From: Patagioenas fasciata
Lineage: Eukaryota > Chordata > Aves > Columbiformes > Columbidae
DNA: 64,000 bases
Direction: 5' to 3'
Assembly: GCF_037038585.1 (NCBI RefSeq)
Contig: NW_027288748.1
Span: 620,001-684,000 of the forward strand
Below the pieces are notes generated by a model. It had not been told where the DNA came from, did not search any database, and saw only the letters and a list, made by a program, of their open reading frames with translations. A program made the translations under genes and the position numbers. Shown piece after piece: positions 28,607 to 37,035 of the stretch (position 1 is its first letter; each line of letters opens with the position of its first letter).

Positions 28607-29309
28607 ATCTTAACCCTTGACACCCCCCAACTACTGGGTCCTTAGGGTTACTCCCGGGTCCCTCCTGAACTGAATCCCCGCCCGAACTCCTGGGTCTGAT
28701 AGAGGGCACGAACATTTTAAGGGTTAACAAAACATAATTGGGTGCCCACTAACGAGCCAACACTTTAGGGCTGAGCCACACGAGCCCTTAGTTCAGAGCT
28801 TTAGGTGAACTCATGGTAAGGAAACCAGAACCCAGCAGTGCCAGGATCAGGAGTTTTACGGCACCAGCTGTGAACGCGAGGGGACGAGAGAACCGAGATT
28901 TACAGCAAAAAGGGGGCGCCAGGCTGGGTTCAACCGACCTGGAGCTTGGGTCCCAGTCCATTCAACACAAGGAGCCAAACCTGAGGAAGCTGAAGGAGCC
29001 TTCATCCAAAGACCCCTCCTCCAGAGCACCAGGTGGCGCCGCGCAGGCGAACAGGGGGCGTCCAGGCGGAGACTACGGCAGTGATGAGCGGGAAAGGTTC
29101 TGGATGTGTGCGGGCGCTCTGGGGTCGTTGGGACACGAGCACCTCGCTGTATTTAAACGCAGCTCCTGCCGCTCGGAGCAGCGCACGAGGGGTGGAACCA
29201 TCGCTCCCCTTGCGCCCGACGGCGAAACGAACGCAGCTGCTCTGGAACCCTGCGGGGTGTGAAGGTTCATGGCTCCGGAGGCTGTAAAGTTGTTTCTGCA
29301 CCTCCGTTC
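28607..29309 (+). other. Single-copy flank with possible TATA promoter (copy 1)
   Basis: This complex sequence follows the array and is repeated almost exactly at 57748-58454. It contains an open frame 28813-29262 (149 codons) preceded by AACTCATGG. That frame has no recognisable domain, and its ATG is followed at once by GTAAGG, a good splice-donor sequence, so I do not call it a gene. The 3' part (28990-29290) is CpG-rich and holds a TATTTAAA box. A second ATG at 29269, reading MAPEAVKLF in copy 1, runs straight into the C-rich repeat. An undetected short transcript or distal promoter is possible. Confidence 0.5.
29150..29157 (+). promoter_or_regulatory. Candidate TATA box (TATTTAAA)
   Basis: TATTTAAA lies in a CpG-rich context, with a GC-rich stretch about 25-40 bases downstream where initiation would be expected. 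The box and its flanks are unchanged in copy 2 (58291-58298). No coding region fits clearly downstream, so the function is inferred from the motif only. Confidence 0.35.
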
Positions 29310-30395
29310 CCCTCATGCCCCCCCATTCCCTTCACACCGACCCTCAATCCACCCCCCACCCGACCCCCAGCTCCCCCCAAACCCCGACCCCCAGCTCCCT
29401 CACACCGACCCCCAAATGCCCCCCCGACCCCCAATTCCTCCCCAGACTGACCCCCAATGCCCCCTCACACCGACCCCCAAGGCCGCCCCCGCACACCAAC
29501 CCCCCAGTTCCCCCCTCAAACACCGACCCCCAATCCCCCCCCGGACCCTAATTCCCCCTCGCACTGACCCCCAACGCCCCCCACACCAACCCCTAATGCC
29601 CCTCACATCGACCCCCAAATCCTCCCCAGACTGACCCCTCAAATCCTCCCCAGACCAACCCCCAACTTCCCCCCCACACCGACCCCCAATTCCCCCTCAC
29701 ACCGACCCCCAATGTCCCCCCCCCCACACCAGACCCCAATTCCCCCCCCCACCGACCCCCAATTCCCCCCCACACTGATCCCCAATGCCCCCCCACACAC
29801 CGACCCCCAATTCCTCCCCAGACTGACCCCCAATGCCCCCTCACACCGACCCCCAAGGCCCCCCCTGCACTGACCCCCCCACACCGACGCCCCAATTCCC
29901 CCCTCAAACACCGACCCCCAGTGCCCCCCCACTGGACCCTAATTCCCCCTCGCACCGACCCCCAATGCCCCCCCACACACTGACCCCCAGTTCCTGCCCC
30001 CCACACCAACCCCTAATGCCCCTCACATCGACCCCCAAATCCTCCCCACACTGACCCCTCAAATCCTCCCCAGACCAACCCCCAACTTCCCCCACACCGA
30101 CCCCCAATTCCCCCTCACACCGACCCCCCAAGCCCCCCCCACCGATCCTCAATTCCTCCCCACACCGACCCCCAATGTCCCGCTCACACCGACCCTCAGT
30201 TCCTCCCCCACACCGCCCCCCAATTCCCCCCTCACACCGACCCCAAATCCCCACCACCACACTGCCCCCCAAATCCCCCCCTCACACCGACCCCCAATGC
30301 CCCTCACGCCGACCCCAATTCCTCCCCCCACACCGACCCCCAATGCCCCTCACGCCGACCCCCAGTTCCCCTCACAACCTCCACCAAAACGGCAG
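29310..30395 (+). repeat. C-rich minisatellite (copy 1)
   Basis: Irregular tandem repeat of ACCGACCCCCAATTCCCCC-type units with variants ATGCCCC, ACTTCCCC and AAATCCTCCCC. The unit is roughly 19-30 bases. The plus strand is almost free of G apart from the CG in each unit, so the minus strand is G-rich. Open frames on either strand (proline-rich or glycine-rich) are composition artefacts. It lies just upstream of the promoter of the candidate gene. Confidence 0.85.
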
Positions 30396-30411
30396 CGCCT
30401 CCCTCTCCTCC

Positions 30412-30530
30412 CTCCCGCCTTTTCCCGCCACACACTCCCGGACGTGACGCCGGCGAGGGGGCGTGGCCGGCGGCGAGGGGGCGTGGCCGCGGCGCCGGCG
30501 GGCGGGAAGCGCCGGGGCGGGAAACACCGG
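30412..30530 (+). promoter_or_regulatory. GC-rich promoter and non-coding exon 1 of candidate gene (copy 1)
   Basis: A short CpG-dense block separates the C-rich repeat from intron 1. It contains a perfect E2F-type site TTTCCCGC (30421-30428) and two opposite-strand-type sites GGCGGGAAG (30501-30509) and GGCGGGAAA (30516-30524). Two GC/KLF boxes GGGGGCGTGGCC (30457-30468 and 30477-30488) sit in a 20-bp tandem duplication. The block ends in a strong splice donor, ACCGG|GTGAGG, after 30530, so the transcript probably starts here with a short untranslated exon. There is no TATA box. The E2F sites suggest cell-cycle-linked expression; this is inference from motifs. Copy 2 has the same arrangement (59607-59718) with a CACGTG E-box where copy 1 has GACGTG. 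Confidence 0.6.
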
Positions 30531-30540
30531 GTGAGGAGAT

Positions 30541-30690
30541 CGCGTCCCCTCGGGTCCCTCGTGTCCCTTCATGTCCCTTCATGTCCCTTCGTGTCCCCTC
30601 GTGTCCCCTCGTGTCCCCTCGTGTCCCTCGGGTCCCCTCATCGTCCCCTCGTGTCCCTCGGGGCCCCTCGTGTCCCCTCATCTCCTCAGC
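30541..30690 (+). repeat. 10-bp minisatellite GTGTCCCCTC
   Basis: About fifteen decamer units with variants (CGGGTCCCTC, ATGTCCCTTC). The copy 2 equivalent (about 59730-59815) is only about half as long, showing unit gain or loss since the duplication. Confidence 0.85.
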
Positions 30691-30774
30691 ACCCCCACTG
30701 GAGCCCGCCCGTCCCTCCCCTCCAGGAGAGACCCCGGGGCTGGGGCGGATCCGCCATCAATCCCCCCACAGACT

Positions 30775-31655
30775 TTTTCTCTCTTTCATCCCCCTTTTCC
30801 CTCTTTTCCCTCTTTCCCCCTTTATCCCTCTTTCCCCCCTTTTTCCCTTCCCCCCCTTTTTCCCTCTTTTCCCTCTTTCCACCGTTTTTCCCTCTTTTCC
30901 CTCTTTCCCCCCTTTTCCCTCTTCCCCCTTTTCCCCCCCTTTTTCCCTCTTTTCCCTCTTTCCCCCTTTATCCCTGTTTCCCCCCTTTTTCTCCCTTTCC
31001 CCCCTTTTTCCCTCTTCCCCCTCTTTTCCCCCTTTTTCTCCCTTTTTCCTTCTTCCCCCCCTTTTCCGCCTTTTCCCTCTTTCCCCCTTTATCCCTCTTT
31101 TCCCTCTTTCCGCCCTTTTCCCTCTTCCCCCCTTTTTCCCTCTTTTCCCTCTTTCCCCTTTATCCCTCTTTGCCCCCTTTTTCCTCTTCACCCCCTCTTC
31201 CCCCTCTTCCCCCTTTTTCCCTTTTCCCCCCTTTTCCCCCTTTTTCCTCTTTCCCCCCTTTTCTCCCCTTTTCCCTCTTCCCTCTTTTCCCTTCTTTCCC
31301 CCCTTTCCCTCTTCCCCCCTCTTTCCATCTTATCCCTCTTTTCCCCCTTTATCCCTGTTTCTTCCCTTTTCCCCCCCTTTCCCTCTTTCCTCGCTTTTTC
31401 CCTATTTTTCCCTCTTTCCCCCCTTTTTCCCTCTTTTCCCTCTTTCCTCGCTTTTTCCCTCTTTTTCCCTCTTTCCCCCCTTTTTCCCTCTTTCCCCCCT
31501 TTTTCCCCCTTTTCCCTCTTTCCTTGCTTTTTCCCCCTTTTCCCTCTTTCCCCCCTTTTCCCCCCTTTTCCCTTTTTCCCCCTTTTCCCCCTTTTTCCCT
31601 CTTTCCCCCCTTTTTCCCCCTTTCCCCCCTTTTCCCTCTTCCCCCGTTTCCCTCT
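30775..31655 (+). repeat. Polypyrimidine tract (CCCTTTTTCCCTCTTTT)n, ~0.9 kb
   Basis: Nearly pure C/T on the plus strand for about 880 bases, built from CCCTCTTTTCCCTCTTTCCCC-like words. The minus strand is therefore polypurine. Such tracts can form intramolecular triplexes and can act as a long intronic polypyrimidine region upstream of an acceptor. The long open frames here (Phe/Pro/Ser/Leu-rich forward, Gly/Lys/Arg/Glu-rich reverse) are composition artefacts. Confidence 0.9.
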
Positions 31656-31900
31656 CCCGTTTTCCCGTCCCTCCTCCCATTCCCATGCAGCCCAACCCCT
31701 TCCCCCCTTTTCCCCAGAGCAGTTTTCATACAGATCCCCCCTTTCCCCCCAGCCCCGAACCCCCGGGGGTTTCTCAGCATCAGCAGCCACTTCACTCCCC
31801 CCAATTTAACTCTTTGTGTCCCTTTTCCAGGCTCTTTGGGAGCCCGGGTGTCCTGGGGCCGCTCTGGTTTTTGCTCCGGGGTGTTTGGAGCCCGGTGACC

Positions 31901-32223
31901 ATGGACCTGTTTCCCTTGGGCGACGAGCTGCGTGGCTTTGCCCAGAGCCCCGGGCTGCTCTGCGGGGAAGCGCTGGACCTGAGCCTGGAGCCCAGTCTGA
32001 GCCTGGAGCCCGACCTGGAGCCCAACCTGAGCCTGGAGCCTGACCTGAGCCTGGAGCCCAACCTGGAGCCCAACCTGAACCTGGAGCCCAACCTGAGCCT
32101 TGAGCCTGACCTGGAGCCCAACCTGAGCCTGGAACCCAACCTAGAGCCCAACCTGAGCCTGGAGCCCAATCTGAGCCTTGAGCCCAACCTGGAGCCCAAC
32201 CTGAGCCTGGTTACTAATGATCA
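31901..32223 (+). CDS. Exon 2 coding part: start codon and LSLEP repeats (copy 1)
   Basis: The exon begins at 31831 after CCTTTTCCAG. The ATG at 31901 is in a strong Kozak context (GTGACCATGG). The product starts MDLFPLGDELRGFAQSPGLL and continues into acidic repeats of the type LSLEPN/DLEPN. The 3' end is uncertain: I place it at 32223, before GTATTT, because this leaves two bases that join E4 in its open frame. GTATTT occurs in every unit of the adjoining A/T-rich repeat, so other donors are possible; reading through would stop at 32254. In copy 2 the start codon is ACG. Confidence 0.5.
31978..32214 (+). repeat. Coding minisatellite, 12/18-bp units (LSLEPN, LEPD)
   Basis: Tandem CTGAGCCTGGAGCCCAAC units of 18 bases, some lacking one CTGAGC (12 bases), always in multiples of 6 so the frame is preserved. 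They encode alternating Leu and acidic residues. The tract is about 237 bp here and about 134 bp in copy 2 (61074-61207), a length difference of many residues. Confidence 0.85.
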
Positions 32224-32793
32224 GTATTTACCAATGATGGTCATAATTTATTAATAGTGATCAGTATTTATTAATAACAACCAGTATTTATTAATGATGG
32301 TTAGTATTTATTAATGACAATTAGTATTTATTAATAACCACCAGTATTTATTAATAACGGCCAGTATTTATTAATGGCGGTCAGTATTTCTTAATGACAA
32401 TCAGTATTGATTAATGATGGTATTTATTAAGGATGATTATTATTTATTAATGATGATCAGTATTTGTTAATGGTGATCGGCATTTATTAATAATGGTTAG
32501 TATTTATTAATGACGATCAGTATTTATTAATGGCCGTCACTATTAATGATGATCAGTATTGATTAATGATGGCGAGTATTTATTAATGATGATCAGTATT
32601 TATTAATAACAGTCAGTATTTATTAATGACAATCAGTATTGATTAATGATTGTGAGTATTTATTAATGATGATCAGTATTTATTAATGATGGTCAGTATT
32701 TATTAATAACGATCAGTATTTATTAGTGACGGTCACTATTTATTAATGACAATCAGTAATTATTAATGAGGGTCAGTATTTATTAATCCTTGC
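32224..32793 (+). repeat. A/T-rich 18-20 bp minisatellite (TATTTATTAATGATGATCAG), copy 1
   Basis: About 30 degenerate units of TATTTATTAATGATGRTCAG with variants GACAATCAG and AACGRYCAG. It fills the intron after E2. It stands out as AT-rich inside a very GC-rich locus. Copy 2 has the same repeat expanded to about 1.5 kb (61216-62735) followed by an exon missing here; in copy 1 the repeat joins directly to TCCTTGCTATTTAACCC. Confidence 0.9.
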
Positions 32794-32962
32794 TATTTAA
32801 CCCTTTTGGGTTGAAACCTTTGAGACCGAACGCCGATTGATTCCACCGGGCAAGCTCCACCTGCCTGGAGCTTCAGTGCCGACTACGCCATCTGTTCTAA
32901 AAGCGCCGCGGCTTTATCATGTTGATTTTTTTACCTATTTATCCTGATTTTTGTCACTTCAG
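32794..32962 (+). other. Intron sequence before exon 4 (copy 1)
   Basis: Unique sequence, about 97% like copy 2 (62877-63045). It ends in a good acceptor, TTTTTGTCACTTCAG at 32962. No other feature seen. Confidence 0.5.
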
Positions 32963-33047
32963 CCACTTGGCGGCTGCTCCGGTTGAGGATGGCGGCGTCT
33001 CCATGTGCCGGAACCACGGGTGGCCGGTGGACGCCGAGAGGGGGCAG
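32963..33047 (+). CDS. Exon 4 (85 bp), copy 1
   Basis: Acceptor TTTTTGTCACTTCAG and donor GGGCAG|GTAACG flank the exon. With two bases supplied by the previous exon it reads HLAAAPVEDGGVSMCRNHGW followed by PVDAERGQ, ending on a codon boundary. Frame 1 contains a stop. Copy 2 (63046-63130) differs at only a few positions, changing AAAP to AATP and GWPV to GWSV. No known domain recognised. Confidence 0.5.
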
Positions 33048-33402
33048 GTAACGGGCACCCATGGGTGCTGCTCATTGAGCGGGGATCTGAGCGAAGGCGG
33101 CGGGGGGGACGGCGGTGCCGTCGAAGCCCTTTGCGGGGGTCGTTACCAAATTGTGCGTAACTGGATGATTTGTGAAAGTCGCTGCCGATTGAGTGGAGAC
33201 GACGGGGTGAGAAAACGAGAAACAGGGAATCGCTGCGGTGTAAAGATTCGCGTTGCGCGCTCCCGCCCGGTTTGGGTCGTGTTTAGCGTAGCGGGTTTTA
33301 TTATCCTCGTTATATAATGGAGAAATAATTGGGAAGAGCAGTTTGCAAAGCGCTTTGATATCCTCCAGCGCCACCGACGCTCCCGGTTCCGTTTGTGCTC
33401 AG
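33048..33402 (+). other. Intron 4 (copy 1)
   Basis: Unique sequence between donor GTAACG (33048) and acceptor TTTGTGCTCAG (33402). Conserved with copy 2 (63131-63485) at nearly every base. It stays partly open in several frames but shows no further splice signals of note. No other feature seen. Confidence 0.45.
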
Positions 33403-33532
33403 GTGCGCGACGCGGGCGATGCAAACACCGCGAAACCATCGTTGGGAGATGGAAACGGCGCCTCCGAACCCCCGACGCTGTCCGAAAACCCCCCTGGTGA
33501 TCCCGGTGTTGGTTCCGGTGACAAGAAACAAG
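33403..33532 (+). CDS. Exon 5 (130 bp), copy 1
   Basis: Flanked by acceptor TTTGTGCTCAG and donor AACAAG|GTGGGT. Entered on a codon boundary it reads VRDAGDANTAKPSLGDGNGA, then a proline-rich stretch ending GVGSGDKKQ, and leaves one base over. It is Gly/Asp/Pro-rich and probably disordered. Copy 2 (63486-63615) ends SSDKER instead of SGDKKQ. A second frame (+1) is also open through this exon, so the frame rests on phase agreement with E4 and E6. Confidence 0.5.
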
Positions 33533-33950
33533 GTGGGTGAGGAGTACTTGGATGGTTGTGCGATGATTCGGCAACCGGCGGTGCCGGAGTCGCTTCCCGG
33601 AGCACCCGTGTGTGTGTCCCTGGCTGAACCAAGGGTGCTACGTGCCCCCAAACCCCCCATATTACACCCAAATAACGCTATGGGGACGCGCTCGGCGGCC
33701 GCTACCCCAGGGACGGGCTCTGGGAGGCTCCAGGCTCCCGCTGGGTTATTGATCCGAAATATGGAACCCGGCGATCGCCTCGAGTTGGGTGGAAGGGAGG
33801 AAGCATCAGCAGGACTGGAGGGTCCCCAGACCCCTCATTTTGGGGTTCGCCGCTTGCTTTTGAGCCAAAAAAGGAGGAAAAGCAGATAAACGCCCGTGTG
33901 ATTTTGTGCGTTTTCCACCTTTAACCCTTTTCTCGTTCGATGTTGCCCAG
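33533..33950 (+). other. Intron 5 (copy 1); 3' limit of the duplicated segment
   Basis: Intron from GTGGGT (33533) to acceptor GATGTTGCCCAG (33950). Similarity to copy 2 ends inside it at about 33671, just after CATATTACACCCAAATAAC. Everything from there to 40786 exists only once in the window. Confidence 0.45.
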
Positions 33951-34072
33951 ATCACCGAAAATGCGTCTCCGGATGGGAAGATCTCGCAGCAAAAAGGCGA
34001 CGGAGGCCGAAACCCCTCGTGATCCCGACACCGGGATTGAAGCGCTTTCGGCCGCCCCGCGGGGTTAATTCG
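33951..34072 (+). CDS. Exon 6 (122 bp) with basic cluster KRRRRPKP
   Basis: With the single base left by E5, the exon reads DHRKCVSGWEDLAAKRRRRP, then KPLVIPTPGLKRFRPPRGVN and S, ending on a codon boundary before donor G|GTGCGA. KRRRRPKP resembles a monopartite nuclear localisation signal. A second frame of the same segment is also open (RSRSKKATEAETPRD), so the frame is inferred from phase. The donor GTGCGA is weaker than average. Absent from copy 2 because the locus inverts before it. Confidence 0.45.
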
Positions 34073-34519
34073 GTGCGATGCGGATGTCCCCACGTAGCGC
34101 TTTGGGGGGAACACCCCGCTTTATGGTTGTGGTTTACGGGGGGTTTATCTCAACCCGGGCCGAGCGATCCCGGTGTAAAACCGCCCGGTGAACCCGGTTT
34201 GGGTTCGGCGTCCCCTCGCTGGTTTGTGGTGACAAACGCAGAGCTTGTGCTCCCCAAAAACCCCCAAAATGGGTGATTTTGTGGAATATGGGATGGAAAC
34301 AACCCCCCCAGGGTTTCGCTGTGATATCGGGTGTAAAAACCACCCGAGTGCTGCGATCGACTGCAAAACCCCATTGGGATGATCCATCAGCGACCGATTT
34401 CACCAAAACGATGGGAATTGGGACAATTTGTGGTTGTGACGCCGAGGAACGGTCTCGGCACGATGATTTTGATCCCGAGCGTTGCTTTTCCCCTCTATTT
34501 CTCAATATCCCGCAGGCAG
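34073..34519 (+). other. Intron 6
   Basis: Unique sequence ending at a tandem acceptor, CCCGCAG|GCAG (AG at 34514-34515 and 34518-34519). Only the second AG keeps the upstream frame open; the first would bring in a stop after eleven codons. No repeat or other gene seen. Confidence 0.35.
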
Positions 34520-34579
34520 AATGGACGGCGACTTGGGATTGTGCCTGGTGAAGGACGCCCCCAAAATCAGCGTCCGGCC
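34520..34579 (+). CDS. Exon 7 (60 bp)
   Basis: Exactly 20 codons, NGRRLGIVPGEGRPQNQRPA, between the second AG of a GCAGGCAG tandem acceptor and donor CGGCC|GTGAGT. Another frame of the same segment gives MDGDLGLCLVKDAPKISVRP, starting at an ATG in the exon, which would be used only if a different splice pattern joined it. Small size and frame ambiguity make this one of the weaker exons. Confidence 0.35.
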
Positions 34580-34762
34580 GTGAGTCCCCAAACCACCAAA
34601 AACGGGCGCAAAACGGGTGCGTCGCGCTTTTCCTGCCCCTCGTTTGGCCCACCAGGACCCATTGACGTCCATTCCGAACGGAACACGAGGCGCTGATGTC
34701 ACCGGCGGCGCTGATGTCGCGGCGGAACCCCAGCAACGCTTTGTTGTTCCGAGCCCTCGCAG

Positions 34763-34880
34763 GGCGTCTCTCCCACTCTGCCGCGTCTCGGAGCGAATCC
34801 CTGTGGTTTTCGGCCGAACCGCGCGGTTTCGGTGCCGATCGGAGGGGACATGGACACCGACCCGCAGGCGCCCGACCCAG
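34763..34880 (+). CDS. Exon 8 (118 bp)
   Basis: Acceptor GAGCCCTCGCAG and donor GACCCAG|GTATCG. On the inherited frame it reads GVSPTLPRLGANPCGFRPNR, then AVSVPIGGDMDTDPQAPDP, leaving one base. The acidic end DMDTDPQAPDP resembles the acidic style of exon 2. No domain recognised. A long minus-strand open frame overlaps it but crosses several of these exons and lacks splice support. Confidence 0.4.
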
Positions 34881-35084
34881 GTATCGCACGCATTGGGTGC
34901 CTGGCCCACCCCACCTGGGCCCCGGGGGGGTCGTCGCTGCTCTTGGGGCTCCCAACGCTGCCTTTTGGGTAGAAATAGTGACGTTTCTCCGTGTCTTTCT
35001 TGCTCTCCGCTCCACCTGGTTGGCTCGTTTTCCGCTGTCCCGTATCGCGCCTTTTGTCCCCAAAACCCAACTTTTCCTTCTCGT

Positions 35085-35835
35085 ATCGTACCCATTATCA
35101 TGTCGCACCTTTTCTTGACCAACCCCAACGTTTCCATTGTCCTATCGCACCTTTTCTTGACAAAACCCAACTTTTCCTTGTTGTAGCGCGTCTTTTCTTG
35201 ACATAAACCCAACTTTTCCTTCTCGTATCGTACCCATTGTTGTATCGCACCTTTTCTTGACGAAACCTGACGTTTCCATTGTCCTATCGCATCTTTTCTC
35301 AACAAAACCCAACTTTTCCTTGTCCTATCGCATCTTTTCTCAACAAAACCCAACTTTTCCTTGTCTTATCACGTCTTTTCTTGACAGAACCCAACGTTTC
35401 TGTTGTCCTATCGCGTCTTTTCTTGACATACACCCAACTTTTCCTTGTCCTATTGGTTCTTATTTTGACCAACTCCAACTCTTCCTTGACCTATCGTGTC
35501 TTTTCTTGACAAAAGCCAACTTTTCCTTGTCCTATTGCACCTTTTCTTGACAAAAGCCAACTTTTCCTTGTCCTATTGTCTTTTCTTGACATAAACCCAA
35601 CTTTTGCTTGTCCTATCGTGTCTTTTCTTGACAAAACCCAACGTTTCCATTGTCCTATCACGTCTTTTCTCAACAAAACCCAACTTTTCCTTGTCCTATT
35701 GCACCTTTTCTTGACAAACCCCAACATTTCCTTTATCATATCGCATCTTTTCTTGACCAACTCCAACTTTTCCTTGAATCGTACCCATTGTCGTATCACG
35801 CTTTTCCTTGAAAAACCCCAGCTTTTCCTTGTTGG
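35085..35835 (+). repeat. ~40-bp minisatellite (TCTTTTCTTGACAAAACCCA...)
   Basis: About 18 units containing TTTTCTTGACAAAACCCAAC and TTTCCTTGTCCTATCGC, with variants GACCAACTCCAAC and CTCAACAAAACC. The unit is about 39-41 bases, similar in length to the flanking G-rich arrays but unrelated in sequence. Open frames (LFLTKPNFSL) are by-products. Confidence 0.85.
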
Positions 35836-35849
35836 ATCCCATATTTCCA

Positions 35850-36215
35850 CCCCCAAACCCCAACACCCCCATGTCACATCCCCCTTTCCCCAAACCCCAA
35901 CACCCCCATGTCACATCCCCCTTTCCCCCAACACCCCCATGTCACATCCCCCTTTCCCCAAACCCCAACACCCCCATGTCACATCCCCCTTTCCCCAAAC
36001 CCCAACACCCCCATGTCACATCCCCCTTTCCCCCAACACCCCCATGTCACATCCCCCTTTCCCCAAACCCCAACACCCCCATGTCACATCCCCCTTTCCC
36101 CCCAACACCCCCATGTCACATCCCCCTTTCCCCCCCAAACCCCAACATCCCCACCTCATATCACCCCATTTCCCCCCCGAACCCCAACATCCCCATGTCC
36201 CATCACCCCGTTTCC
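35850..36215 (+). repeat. C-rich minisatellite (CACCCCCATGTCACATCCCC)
   Basis: About ten units of 25-37 bases made of AACACCCCCATGTCACATCC and CCCTTTCCCC with or without AAACCCC, degenerating at the 3' end into CCCCACCTCATATCACC. It ends just before the acceptor of the last exon. Confidence 0.85.
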
Positions 36216-36254
36216 CCCACCCCGTGTCGGTTGCAGTGTTGACCCTGCTGTCCA

Positions 36255-37035
36255 TGGCAAGCTCCAGCACCATCCCCGGGAGCTCCAGCACCATCCCCGG
36301 GAGCTCCAGCACCGTCCCCGGGAGCTCCAGCGCCATCCCCAGGAGCTCCAACGCCATCCTCAGGAGCTCCAGTGCCGTCCCTGGGAGCTCCAGTGCCATC
36401 CTCGGGAGCTCCAGTGCCATCCCTGGAAACTCCAGCGCCATCCCCGGGAGCTCCAGTGCCATCCCCGGGAGCTCCAGTGCCATCCCTGGGAGCTCCAGTG
36501 CCATCCCTGGAAACACGAGCGCCATCCCTGGGAGCTCCAGTGCCATCCTCGGGAGCTCCAGTGCTGTTCCCGGGAGCTCCAGTGCCGTCCCCGGGAGCTC
36601 CAGTGCCATCCCTGGGAGCTCCAGTGCCATCCCTGGGAGCTCCAGTGCCATCCCCAGGAGCTCCAGTGCCATCCCCAGGAGCTCCACTGCCATCCCTGGG
36701 AGCTCCAGTGCCATCCTCGGGAGCTCCAGTGCCATCCCTGGAAACTCCAGCGCCATCCCCAGGAGCTCCAGTGCCATCCCCGGGAGCTCCAGTGCCATCC
36801 CTGGAAACTCGAGCGCCATCCCCGGGAGCTCCAGTGCCATCCCTGGGAGCTCCAGTGCCGTCCCCGGGAGCTCCAGTGCCGTCCCCGGGAGCTCCAGTGC
36901 CATCCTCGGGAGCTCCAGTGCCATCCTCGGGAGCTCCAGTGCCATCCTCGGGAGCTCCAGTGCCGTCCCCGGGAGCTCCAGTGCCGTCCCCGGGAGCTCC
37001 AGTGCCGTCCCCGGAAGCTCCAGTGCCATGCTCGG
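36255..37035 (+). repeat. 21-bp coding minisatellite (~37 units)
   Basis: Units of AGCTCCAGTGCCATCCCCGG plus one G, 21 bases or 7 codons, encoding GAPVPSP, SSSAIPG or ELQCHPR depending on frame. Variants include CTGGAAACTCCAGC and TCCTCGGGAGC. Length is preserved in threes across the array, so no frameshift is fixed within it. Each unit carries CTCCAG, a possible splice acceptor. Confidence 0.9.

Larger units (their letters stand above)
30531..31830 (+). other. Intron 1 of candidate gene (copy 1)
   Basis: Runs from the donor GTGAGG at 30531 to the acceptor CCCTTTTCCAG at 31830. It is filled almost entirely by two low-complexity repeats (30541-30690 and 30775-31655). The last 150 bases are more complex and hold a second possible acceptor, TTTCTCAG, near 31775. 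Copy 2's intron is 59719-60931. Confidence 0.55.
34881..36267 (+). other. Intron 8, mostly two minisatellites
   Basis: Starts at GTATCG. It contains about 200 bases of unique sequence and then minisatellites at 35085-35835 and 35850-36215. It ends at a good acceptor, GTGTCGGTTGCAG (36236), or at the first CTCCAG of the repeat (36267). The choice changes the reading frame of the last exon. Confidence 0.4.

Noticed and set aside
28640..28665. Telomere-like TTAGGGTTA next to the array end
   Set aside because: A single TTAGGG within CCTTAGGGTTACTCC, with no tandem TTAGGG repeat.
28813..29262. 149-codon frame after AACTCATGG
   Set aside because: Both copies differ equally inside and outside the frame, the frame ends differently in the two copies, and ATG is followed by a splice-donor-like GTAAGG.
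30297..31898. 533- and 557-codon frames rich in Phe, Pro, Ser and Leu, and Lys/Glu/Gly/Arg-rich frames opposite
   Set aside because: Pure composition effect of the C/T tract, which lacks stops.
34134..35108. 324-codon open frame on the minus strand
   Set aside because: It overlaps plus-strand exons 7 and 8 and runs into the 40-bp minisatellite; no start context, splice sites or domain support it. GC-rich sequence keeps the opposite strand open by chance.
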